The translations under genes were made by a program, and so were the position numbers. Below are positions 1 to 7,158 of a stretch of DNA of 24,543 bases, in pieces. Below the pieces are notes generated by a model. The model was given only the letters and a program-made list of their open reading frames with translations, was not told the DNA's origin and searched no databases. This DNA comes from CAYPXN01 sp964470915. GTDB lineage: Bacteria; UBA10199; JADFYH01. Position 1 is the first letter of the stretch, and every line of letters begins with the position of its first letter. The stretch lies in contig CAYYEM010000025.1 in assembly GCA_964470915.1 (NCBI GenBank), positions 1-24,543 of the forward strand, in the 5' to 3' direction.

Positions 1-497
1 AGGGTTAAATTTCCTAAATTGGGGGGGCAGTCAAAAAGGATGAAATCATAAAGAGTACGAGCAACCTTGAGTGAGTCTTGCAAAATAAATTCTTTGCCAA
101 TTTTGGTCGCTAAAATGCTTTCCGTTTCGTAAAGATGCTTGTCTCCCGGTGTAATGGAAAATTTTTCCATTTCGGTTTGAACAACTCCATCTAAAATATT
201 ACCACGCTTAGTAGTCAGAATAGCTGAAAGAGGAGAATACTCTACCCCTTCAGGGATCATACTCCCAATTGCCTTTTCAACATGGCCCTGAGGGTCAAGA
301 TCGCAGACTAAAACTTTTTTATTATGAAATTTAGCGAGTGCGCTTCCTAGGTTCACAGCTGTGGTCGTTTTACCTACGCCACCTTTTTGTGAACATATAC
401 TAATCACACAAGCTTTCTTGTTACCGTGTGAGGTAGATAAGATTGTTGAAGAGTCTACAGAAATCAGTTCTTTTATTTTATCGGTGAGTAGTGACAT
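1..497 (-). CDS. parA: ParA/Soj-type chromosome-partitioning ATPase, 5' part (runs off left edge)
   Basis: The minus strand is open from an ATG at 497-495 to the window edge, giving 165 codons. The product is a ParA/MinD-superfamily P-loop ATPase that would dimerise on ATP and DNA and act with ParB in chromosome or plasmid segregation. Visible motifs are the deviant Walker A QKGGVGKTT (residues 37-45, with the signature lysine K38), the DLDPQG segment (Walker A') and Walker B in FILFDCPPNLG near the cut end. About 28 residues precede the ATPase core, as in many Soj proteins. A GGAG ribosome-binding site lies 7 nt before the ATG, which fixes the start. It is divergent from hemW. No parB or parS is visible in the window, so whether it is chromosomal ParA or an orphan is open. 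The family call is secure; the exact role is inferred. Confidence 0.9.
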   Translation of the reverse strand, partial: MSLLTDKIKELISVDSSTILSTSHGNKKACVISICSQKGGVGKTTTAVNLGSALAKFHNKKVLVCDLDPQGHVEKAIGSMIPEGVEYSPLSAILTTKRGNILDGVVQTEMEKFSITPGDKHLYETESILATKIGKEFILQDSLKVARTLYDFILFDCPPNLGNLT

Positions 498-504
498 GAT
501 CTGT

Positions 505-540
505 CTCCGTAAGAATGGATGTTTGATCTACCTAACGGAG
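505..540 (-). promoter_or_regulatory. parA leader with inverted repeat covering the ribosome-binding site
   Basis: CTCCGT at 505-510 and ACGGAG at 535-540 are perfect 6-bp inverted repeats. The copy nearer parA is its ribosome-binding site (ACGGAG on the minus strand). Folding would hide the site, so the hairpin could limit parA translation. It is short and may be chance. Confidence 0.25.
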
Positions 541-630
541 CGAAAAAATTATTATCTATTTATTAGTTCATTTTTTTTATTTTTACAAGATATAAAGTCC
601 AACAAGTTCAGAATTGTATGACGCATCGCG

Positions 631-1869
631 ATGCGGTCGTTCTCAATATTTGATTTAAAACTCTTTGCAAGGAAAAAATTGAAACCAATTTCACTTTATA
701 TCCATTTTCCCTACTGTTTATACAAATGTCACTACTGTGATTTCAACTCTTATGCCGTCAAAGATGTTTCTTCACTTCAAGAGGCTTACCTTGATGCACT
801 TCTTCGAGAACTTGAAGTCGCAAAGGGAACTTTTTTTCTTCAAAATGTGAGCACCATTTTTTTAGGGGGCGGAACTCCTTCTTTATTTGATCCAGAAGTG
901 CTTGGTCGATTGTTGGCGCAGATTGAAGATGGAATTGGATTATCCGTTGATGCTGAAATCACTCTTGAGCTAAACCCCAAAACAATTCATTCCGCCAGAA
1001 TGAGAGATTATCTTGCGACAGGCATTAATCGGTTTTCAGTTGGAATACAAAGTTTTCAGGATCGCTATCTCGCTCCTCTAGGAAGGCTTCATAATGGGGA
1101 TGAGGCCATGCAAACTCTGAGGCTTTTTGAAAAGGAAAGAGTTGAAAATTATAATTTTGACCTCATGTTTGCTTTTCCAGGCCAAACCTTTGCAGAATTT
1201 CAGAAAGATTTGAATACCGCGTTGCAGTTTAAGGCAAAGCATATTTCTCTCTATAACCTGACTTTGGAAGAGGGGACTATTTTTGCAGAACATTATAAAC
1301 AGGGGAAAATTAAACTTTTAGACTCGGATTTACAGGCGCAAATGTATGAAGAAGGTATTCAAATCCTCGAAAAAGGAGGCTACTCCCAGTATGAGATTTC
1401 TAACTATTCACATTCAGGCTATGAATCAAAACACAATTTAGCTTATTGGAAATACAAAGATTATCTAGGTTTGGGAGCTGGAGCAGTTTCTTTTTTGAGA
1501 AAGGATTTCCTGCGTGAGCCCTCTTGCCAAGCTTTTCAAGGAGATTTATATGGAATACGTTGGATGAACCCTAAGGCGCCCGATCAATATATAAAGTGGG
1601 CAGGTTTAGAATATCCTTTGCAAAATTTTGAAAAAATTTCTTTTTCCATGGCTCAAAAGGAATTTTGGATGATGGGGCTACGCTTAAAAGAAGGGATTTC
1701 AATCGATGAATTTGAAAAACGCTTTGGGTCTGGAACTTATAAGTCTTATAGTGGAGTGGTAGAAACTTTATTGAAAAAAGAGTGGATAGAATGTTCTAAA
1801 GGAATAATAAGCTTAAGTCCAAAAGGGCGACTGTTAGCAAATGAGGTTATTTTAGAGTTTTTTATTTGA
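631..1869 (+). CDS. hemW: HemW-like radical SAM heme chaperone
   Basis: This is a radical SAM protein of the HemN/HemW family. Residues 29-36 (CLYKCHYC) form the CxxxCxxC [4Fe-4S] motif inside a typical YIHFPYC start, followed by LGGGTPS. The motif HNLAYW within KHNLAYWKYKDYLGLG matches the HNxxYW heme-binding signature of HemW, and the long N-terminal extension of oxygen-independent coproporphyrinogen oxidase HemN is absent. HemW delivers heme to respiratory enzymes; older annotation calls such proteins coproporphyrinogen oxidases. The ATG at 631 lacks a clear ribosome-binding site. An in-frame TTG at 679, preceded by AAGGA at 669-673, would begin the protein at KPISLYIHF like most relatives and is a serious alternative start (397 residues). 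It is upstream of grpE and divergent from parA. Confidence 0.9.
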   Translation: MRSFSIFDLKLFARKKLKPISLYIHFPYCLYKCHYCDFNSYAVKDVSSLQEAYLDALLRELEVAKGTFFLQNVSTIFLGGGTPSLFDPEVLGRLLAQIEDGIGLSVDAEITLELNPKTIHSARMRDYLATGINRFSVGIQSFQDRYLAPLGRLHNGDEAMQTLRLFEKERVENYNFDLMFAFPGQTFAEFQKDLNTALQFKAKHISLYNLTLEEGTIFAEHYKQGKIKLLDSDLQAQMYEEGIQILEKGGYSQYEISNYSHSGYESKHNLAYWKYKDYLGLGAGAVSFLRKDFLREPSCQAFQGDLYGIRWMNPKAPDQYIKWAGLEYPLQNFEKISFSMAQKEFWMMGLRLKEGISIDEFEKRFGSGTYKSYSGVVETLLKKEWIECSKGIISLSPKGRLLANEVILEFFI

Positions 1870-1953
1870 ATGATTTATCAAAAAGTCATTTATGCTTTGA
1901 AGCCTTAGCATGTTTAGTTAAAGATAATCCATAATATGTATGAAGAGGTTAGT

Positions 1954-2503
1954 ATGCGCGATAAAGTAGATGAGTTGAAACAAGCTTTAAAAACAAAAAA
2001 GGATATTGAATCTGGCCAGCGGCCTAAAAATGTAGATCTTTCCCAAGATGCCTCAGCAGAAGATGGAAGCCAGTTGCAAAAAATTGTTCAAGAGCTTGAA
2101 GCAGATCTTAAAAAATCTAAAGCAGAAGCCCAAGAAAACCAGGATAAATATTTACGCTTGTACGCTGAGTTTGAAAATTTCAGAAAACGGGCTCAAAAAG
2201 AAAAACAAGAATTAAGTCAACATGTCCACGAGCAAATGATTAAAGACTTGCTCCCCATTTTAGATGATTTTGAGCGTGCGCTTTCTCATGCCGAGAGCGC
2301 AAAAGATATTAAAGTATTAGTAGATGGAGTGAAGATGGTAGAGCGCCAAATGGTGGGGGTTTTGGAACGTTTTGGTTTAAAATCTTTTGCATCNNNNNNN
2401 NNNNNNNNNNNNNNNNNNNNNNNNNNNNNNNNNNNNNNNNNNNNNNNNNNNNNNNNNNNNNNNNNNNNNNNNNNNNNNNNNNNNNNNNNNNNNAAAGCAT
2501 TAA
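1954..2503 (+). CDS. grpE: GrpE nucleotide exchange factor, interrupted by an assembly gap
   Basis: GrpE releases ADP from DnaK in the cytoplasmic Hsp70 cycle. Visible are a charged N-terminal segment, a long predicted coiled coil and the family core YLRLYAEFENFRKRAQKEK followed by KDLLPILDDFERAL. I start it at ATG 1954 because AGAGG (1944-1948) lies 5 nt before it; an in-frame ATG at 1936 is less likely. The sequence enters 100 Ns at 2394. After the gap, reading AAG CAT TAA ends at 2503, directly abutting the next ATG at 2504, which is my best guess for the stop. That frame does not agree with exactly 100 missing bases, so the gap length is nominal. By comparison with 197-residue E. coli GrpE, roughly 50-60 residues (the beta domain) are missing. 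Confidence 0.88.
2394..2493. other. Assembly gap (100 N) in the grpE 3' region
   Basis: This is a run of exactly 100 Ns. The flanks do not repeat each other, unlike the gap in kal, so real sequence is missing. The 100 is probably a placeholder for about 150-170 nt of grpE. Confidence 0.95.
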
Positions 2504-3136
2504 ATGGATTCTTTAAAAAAATATTATGAAATTCTGGGATTAGAAGAAGAGGTAAGCCCTCTGCGTGTTAAACAAGCTTTCCGAGAACTTGCTTTTCAGT
2601 TTCATCCCGATCGAAATCCTCATAATCCTCAGGCAGAAGAAAAATTTAAGCAAATTGCACAAGCTTACGCTATCCTTTCTGGAAACCAGGAAATGTTTTT
2701 AGCACTTGAAACTCGTCAAAGTGCGACCCGTGAAGCCAGGCGTTTTGTGCAGGATATTTTTGGGGATATTTTCGATATAGATTTACAGAAAACTCCTCCT
2801 AAAATTCTTTCTGATTGGGAAATTCCCTGTGATACCTGTGCTGGGACTGGAAGTGCTTTCGGAACGACAGCGTCCTTATGTACGTACTGTTTTGGTCAAG
2901 GCTTTATTGGGGTGAATACCTCTCAGAGAAAAAGTGACCCTTCAACTTTGATCAGAGTAAAAAAACAATGTCCTAAATGTTTGGGACGTGGAAAGATTTC
3001 ATTAAATCCCTGTCACAAATGTCGTGGTCGTGGTGTGCTAAAACGAAGTAGCTTTACATTTGACGGAGCCCGTAATCTGTGCGAAATCTTGTCGGGCTTC
3101 ATTAAAAAACTCAGACATTTTTTTCTAGGTTCTTAA
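2504..3136 (+). CDS. Short DnaJ-like co-chaperone: J domain plus zinc fingers, no C-terminal domains
   Basis: Residues 1-60 form a J domain with the HPD motif at 34-36, which stimulates DnaK ATPase. A linker of about 48 residues follows, with a relic of the DnaJ FGDIFDID segment. Next come four CxxC zinc motifs of the DnaJ type CxxCxGxG: C109/C112, C126/C129, C156/C159 and C170/C173. The protein then ends at residue 210 with a short basic and hydrophobic tail (FIKKLRHFF). The two C-terminal substrate-binding beta domains and dimerisation region of full DnaJ (about 370-380 residues) are absent. Only 3 nt separate this gene from the next, so they are not hidden by a frameshift here. It follows grpE directly and is probably co-transcribed. 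No dnaK is in the window. A co-chaperone role is inferred; it could serve a specialised client or a second DnaK. Confidence 0.82.
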   Translation: MDSLKKYYEILGLEEEVSPLRVKQAFRELAFQFHPDRNPHNPQAEEKFKQIAQAYAILSGNQEMFLALETRQSATREARRFVQDIFGDIFDIDLQKTPPKILSDWEIPCDTCAGTGSAFGTTASLCTYCFGQGFIGVNTSQRKSDPSTLIRVKKQCPKCLGRGKISLNPCHKCRGRGVLKRSSFTFDGARNLCEILSGFIKKLRHFFLGS

Positions 3137-3139
3137 ATT

Positions 3140-5071
3140 ATGAAAAAAACTCTTCTTTTGTTTTTTTGCCTGTTACTTTTTTCTTTTTCAGCTTGTGATT
3201 ATACAGGCGATTCAGGAACAACAGCCAAAGTAAAATATCCAAATTCTGTCCAAAGCCCCTGGAGAGAAGAATTTAACCAGGCTGAAAAAAACTTCGAGGC
3301 TAAAAATTATAAGCTTGCTGAAAAGCAATATAAAGATTTTGTTCAAAAATATCCCTATAACGAATTGACAGATAAAAGTGAGTTCCGCCTTGGCCAAATT
3401 GCCATGCTGCCCCCCGATTATCCGAAAGCTATTGCGATTTTTCAGGGGATCCTCAAAAGAACTCCCGATCCTGCCATGAAATCTAAAACAAATGTGAAGT
3501 TGGGAATTTGTTATTTTAGGCAGAAGAACTTCGCTCAGACTTTGTCAGCTTATTCTGCAACAGATGCGGAATATCTAGATGACCGCGATAAAGTTAAAAT
3601 GGCAAGTTTGGCAATTCAATCTCTGGGTGAACTCAAAGAAGATCTGAATAAAAAAGCTTATTATTATGCAGTGCTTTATGATGTGTATGGTCCTCTTTCT
3701 CAAACTGAAATTGGTACCCGTTATGGTTCTGAAGCAACACCCAAAGTGGAAGTAGTGAGTAAGTTTACAGAATGGGTAGCTTTAGTAACGCCTCCTGAAA
3801 TGCTGGATAAGCGTTTGTTTAAGTACAAAGGGAAAGCTTCAGGGCCAATCGTTGAATATAAGATCGGTAAATCTTATTATGAAGCCAAAAATAAATCTCA
3901 GGCTGAAAGCTATCTGAAAAAATTTGTCAGTCGTTATCCCAATCATGAGTATGCATCTGAAGCCAGTAAAATGTTGGTAGCTTTAGGCTCAAGCGTGCCT
4001 AACTCCAAAGGAATGCTAGCAGTGGGTGTGATTTTGCCTCTGACAGGTAAGTATGAACAATATGGAACGAGCACTTTGAGAGGTATGGAATGTGCTGTTT
4101 CAGCAAAACCTGAATGTAAAGGTCTCAATAATATTCGTTTGGTTGTGAAAGATAGTGGGGGAGATCCTAATAAAATCCCTGCTTTGGTGGATGAGTTGAT
4201 TCAGAAAGACAAGGTACTTGCTATTTTGGGACCTTTACCTTCTGCCGAAGCCGAAGTCGCTGCCAAAGAATCTCAGAATAAAAATATTGTCATGCTTGCA
4301 TTAGCTCAAAAAAAGGGTTTGACCGCCTTAAGTAATAATTTATTTCGTTTCAGTTTAACGCCTTCTGTTCAGGTGGATGCTCTAGTTCGTTATGCAAGTG
4401 TAGAGAAAAAAATCAAACGTTATGCTGTGCTTTACCCTAATAGTAATTATGGACAAGAGTTTGCGGGTGAATTTGAAAAAACAGTAAGTGATTTAGGCGG
4501 GAAAGTTGTTTCAAAAGTTAATTTTACCTCATCTAAAGAAGATCCTTCAGCAGAAATTCAAAAACTCAAAAATAATGTGAGTGAAGTAAAGTCAGGGGCA
4601 AAACTTTTTGAGGCTCTCTTTATCCCAGATTCCTATATGACGATTGCAAAGCTGGCTCCTGTTTTAGCTACTGCCGGTTTGAGCGATGTACTTTCGATGG
4701 GAACAAATGCTTGGAATGACCCATCTTTACCTTCGCGCATTGGTAGTTCTATTCAACAGGCTGTTTTTGTGGATGTTTATTATCGAGATGCTCAACAGCC
4801 TATTGCTCAAGGTTTTTTAAGAGATTTTCAAGCAGCTTATGGATATGCGCCTTCCACACTTGAAGCGATGGGTTTTGATGCCGCTCGTATTTTAGGGCAA
4901 GCTTTAGCGATGAATAAGGTAAATAAAAGAGAAAATGTAAAAGCTGCTCTCCAAAGCATGAAAGCTTACAAAGGAGTAACAGGTCTTCATGGATTTCGAA
5001 GTGATCATGAGGCCATCATCGATCCTTATATTATAGGTGTAGAAGCCAGTGGGTTTAAGGAATTGAAGTAG
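3140..5071 (+). CDS. TPR plus LpoA-like periplasmic-binding-fold lipoprotein
   Basis: This is a 643-residue lipoprotein. The N-terminus has two lysines, a hydrophobic stretch and the lipobox FSAC, with lipidated Cys19. Residues 40-290 contain TPR-like helical repeats of the BamD/YbgF style, for example FNQAEKNFEAKNYKLAEKQY and YYEAKNKSQAESYLKKF. From about residue 292 the sequence MLAVGVILPLTGKYEQYG begins a type I periplasmic-binding fold (LivK/LpoA-like, Peripla_BP_6) to the C-terminus. The same TPR plus binding-fold layout occurs in E. coli LpoA, an outer-membrane activator of penicillin-binding protein 1A, so a role in peptidoglycan synthesis is a reasonable inference; ligand sensing is the alternative. 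The residue after Cys19 is Asp, an inner-membrane retention signal in E. coli. It starts 3 nt after the DnaJ-like gene and overlaps thiL by 1 nt. Confidence 0.78.
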   Translation: MKKTLLLFFCLLLFSFSACDYTGDSGTTAKVKYPNSVQSPWREEFNQAEKNFEAKNYKLAEKQYKDFVQKYPYNELTDKSEFRLGQIAMLPPDYPKAIAIFQGILKRTPDPAMKSKTNVKLGICYFRQKNFAQTLSAYSATDAEYLDDRDKVKMASLAIQSLGELKEDLNKKAYYYAVLYDVYGPLSQTEIGTRYGSEATPKVEVVSKFTEWVALVTPPEMLDKRLFKYKGKASGPIVEYKIGKSYYEAKNKSQAESYLKKFVSRYPNHEYASEASKMLVALGSSVPNSKGMLAVGVILPLTGKYEQYGTSTLRGMECAVSAKPECKGLNNIRLVVKDSGGDPNKIPALVDELIQKDKVLAILGPLPSAEAEVAAKESQNKNIVMLALAQKKGLTALSNNLFRFSLTPSVQVDALVRYASVEKKIKRYAVLYPNSNYGQEFAGEFEKTVSDLGGKVVSKVNFTSSKEDPSAEIQKLKNNVSEVKSGAKLFEALFIPDSYMTIAKLAPVLATAGLSDVLSMGTNAWNDPSLPSRIGSSIQQAVFVDVYYRDAQQPIAQGFLRDFQAAYGYAPSTLEAMGFDAARILGQALAMNKVNKRENVKAALQSMKAYKGVTGLHGFRSDHEAIIDPYIIGVEASGFKELK

Positions 5072-5955
5072 TGGCCAAAGTTTTTAAAGAAATAGACCTC
5101 ATTGGACTTTCTTCCAGAATTTTTTCTACAAAAAATAAAAATATTCATTATGGCATCGGTGATGATGCGGCGGTGCTTAAGTTTGGGAATAAAAAACTTT
5201 TAATCACGACTGACTCACTTCAGGAACACATTCATTTTGAGTGGAAAAAAGCCTCTCCATTTTTACTGGGTCGGAAATCTCTAGCTGTGAATTTAAGTGA
5301 TATTGCTGCAATGGGAGGAAAGCCTTTGTGGGCAGTGCTTGCGGTGGCATTTCCTCGAAATGAACGCAAAGATCGAGTCTTGAAATTTATGCAAGGACTG
5401 CAATCTGTTGCTTATGAATTTGGAGTTTCAGTTGTAGGGGGAGATACCGATCATTCCAAAAAAGACTGGAAGATCACAATCGCTCTTATGGGCGAAGTCA
5501 AAAATCCCGTTTATCGTAGTGGAGCAAAAGTAGGGGATGATCTTTGGGTGACAGGATTTTTGGGTGCTGCTCCCGATAATCCTATTCCACGTATCAAAGC
5601 AGGCATGCTCCTCTCTCAAAAAAAACTGGCTCATGCGATGATCGATATCAGTGATGGTTTTTTGCTCGATTTAGAACATTTGTGTAACGCTTCGTCATGT
5701 GGTGCTCAAGTGTTCGCTTCTGAGCTACCTGTGAACAAAAAACCTCTCACGTTCGCTTTAAGCCGAGGGGAAGATTACGAACTTTTGTTTGCAGCTTCTC
5801 CCAAGAAGAGAAATGAAATTATCAAAAATTTTCGCAATATCAAAACAAAAGTCAGCAGAGTGGGCCTCATAACATCAAAATCAAAAGGCATTTCTGTTTT
5901 AGATTCTCATGGGCAGAAAATGATTTTTTCATATCAAGGTTACCAACATTTTTAA
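5071..5955 (+). CDS. thiL: Thiamine-monophosphate kinase
   Basis: ThiL phosphorylates thiamine monophosphate with ATP to give thiamine pyrophosphate, the last step of vitamin B1 synthesis. The 294 residues show the family motifs in order: GIGDDAAV (28-35), TTDSLQEHIHF (46-56), LAVNLSDIAAMGG (71-83), VVGGDT (121-126), IDISDG (191-196) and GEDYELLF (233-240). The aspartates of these motifs bind Mg-ATP. It is slightly shorter than E. coli ThiL (325). The start is GTG, whose G is also the last base of the preceding TAG stop, and AAGGAA lies 8 nt upstream, so translation is probably coupled to the lipoprotein gene. No other thiamine genes are present in the window. Confidence 0.93.
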   Translation: MAKVFKEIDLIGLSSRIFSTKNKNIHYGIGDDAAVLKFGNKKLLITTDSLQEHIHFEWKKASPFLLGRKSLAVNLSDIAAMGGKPLWAVLAVAFPRNERKDRVLKFMQGLQSVAYEFGVSVVGGDTDHSKKDWKITIALMGEVKNPVYRSGAKVGDDLWVTGFLGAAPDNPIPRIKAGMLLSQKKLAHAMIDISDGFLLDLEHLCNASSCGAQVFASELPVNKKPLTFALSRGEDYELLFAASPKKRNEIIKNFRNIKTKVSRVGLITSKSKGISVLDSHGQKMIFSYQGYQHF

Positions 5956-5956
5956 A

Positions 5957-7117
5957 ATGTCTAAAAAAATTCTTGAATTAAAGATTGATGCTATGGCTTT
6001 CGGTGGAGAAGCTTTAGCGACTCATGAAGGAAAGAAGATTTTTGTGCCTTGGGCGGTACCGGGAGATTTTGTGAAAGTGGAGTTAACCGAAGAAAAAAAA
6101 GATTTTGCTCGAGCAAGAGTGGTTGAAGTGCTTGAAGATTCTCCTCACCGTCAAAAAGCATCCTGTCCTTATTTTTTTAAATGCGGTGGATGTCAATGGC
6201 AGCACATTCGCTATGAATCCCAGCTTTTATTTAAACAAGATTTATTGCAATCAGCTTTGCAAAGAGTCGGGAAAATGAATAAGCCCGAACTATTAGAACC
6301 CATTCCGGCTTTTTCTCCGCTGCATTATCGAAACAAGATTCGCATGCAAGTATCGAAGCAAGGGAAGTTGGGGTTTTATAAAATACATTCCAAAGAAGTG
6401 GTAGAGATAGAAAAATGTTTGATAGCACAAGATTCATTAAATGCCGCACTTCCTAAAGCTCGTGCGCTAGGCCAACAGCTTTTTTTAAAAGATAAAAATA
6501 AAATTCATGAAATTGAAATTTTACAGACAGGGGAGAAGGGAAAAGGGGAAGCAGTAAAAGTAAAGGTAACAGATGATGCAATCTTTTTTGCTCAGGCCAA
6601 TTCCACTCAAAATGAAATATTGAAATTGAGGGTTCTCGAGTACTTAAAGCTTTCGGGAAAAGAAAATGTTCTGGAATTGTTTGCCGGAGATGGAAATTTT
6701 ACTTTCGAAATTGCAAAAAAATCTGGAACTGTCATTGCTGTAGAATCAAATTCCCAGGCGATATTGTCTGCAGAAGAAAAAATCAGAAAGGGCCATTGTA
6801 AGAATATCGAATTTGTGGAGTCGAGTGCTCACCGATATCTTCAAAATCCCCCCAACCCCCCTTTGACAAAGGGGGGCAAGGGGGGATTTGACAGAATTTT
6901 ACTCGATCCACCTCGAATGGGAATGGAACAGGGAATTGAAAATCTTGCCCAACTCAAAGCCCCTATCATTATATATGTTTCTTGCGATCCAGCCACTCTA
7001 GCTCGTGATGTGAAAGAACTCATTCATTTAGGCTATAAACATGAATTCTCGCAGCTCATCGATATGTTTCCTCAGACTTATCATATCGAAAGTATGACTT
7101 GTTTAAGCCTTTCCTAA
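5957..7117 (+). CDS. rlmD: RlmD-type 23S rRNA (uracil-C5) methyltransferase carrying an in-frame repeat
   Basis: This TrmA/RlmCD-family enzyme makes 5-methyluridine in RNA using SAM. It has an N-terminal TRAM domain (about 1-58) and [4Fe-4S] ligands C70, C76 and C79 (CPYFFKCGGCQW) plus probable C154. The SAM motif is LELFAGDGNFT (239-249), followed by LLDPPRMGME, catalytic C343 in YVSCDPATLARD and general base E378. Residues about 297-311 (NPPNPPLTKGGKGGF) are encoded by a palindromic repeat inserted just before the DRILLDPPR motif, in a position expected to be a loop, so the enzyme is probably still active. It starts 1 nt after the thiL stop. Whether the target is U1939 (RlmD) or another site is not certain; assignment is by family. 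Confidence 0.88.
   Translation: MSKKILELKIDAMAFGGEALATHEGKKIFVPWAVPGDFVKVELTEEKKDFARARVVEVLEDSPHRQKASCPYFFKCGGCQWQHIRYESQLLFKQDLLQSALQRVGKMNKPELLEPIPAFSPLHYRNKIRMQVSKQGKLGFYKIHSKEVVEIEKCLIAQDSLNAALPKARALGQQLFLKDKNKIHEIEILQTGEKGKGEAVKVKVTDDAIFFAQANSTQNEILKLRVLEYLKLSGKENVLELFAGDGNFTFEIAKKSGTVIAVESNSQAILSAEEKIRKGHCKNIEFVESSAHRYLQNPPNPPLTKGGKGGFDRILLDPPRMGMEQGIENLAQLKAPIIIYVSCDPATLARDVKELIHLGYKHEFSQLIDMFPQTYHIESMTCLSLS
6845..6888. repeat. C6/G6 palindromic repeat inserted in frame in rlmD
   Basis: The sequence is a near-perfect palindrome: AATCCCCCC, AA, CCCCCCTTT, GAC, AAAGGGGGG, CAA, GGGGGGATT. Read in frame it encodes NPPNPPLTKGGKGGF, a peptide I recall recurring in unrelated bacterial proteins because the element is a widespread small repeat. 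There is no transposase, so it is MITE- or REP-like. The poly-C tracts at 20201-20208 and 20268-20278 may be worn relatives. Confidence 0.8.
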
Positions 7118-7121
7118 ACTA

Positions 7122-7148
7122 TTGACAAGAAGCTCCAGACCTTATTTA
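7122..7148 (+). promoter_or_regulatory. Possible promoter of the cysteine-desulfurase-like gene
   Basis: A perfect -35 TTGACA lies at 7122-7127 and a -10-like TATTTA at 7143-7148, with a 15-nt spacer (short). Initiation would fall about 7155, almost at the GTG (7159). This would fit a near-leaderless message and the lack of a ribosome-binding site. It is a weak call because of the spacer. Confidence 0.3.
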
Positions 7149-7158
7149 CCATGCCTTT

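Noticed and set aside
361..621. Plus-strand reading frame over parA
   Set aside because: It is antisense to a clear ParA coding sequence and has no own signals.
2504..3136. Frameshifted full-length DnaJ
   Set aside because: Only a short tail and 3 nt precede the next gene, so there is no room for the missing domains in any frame.
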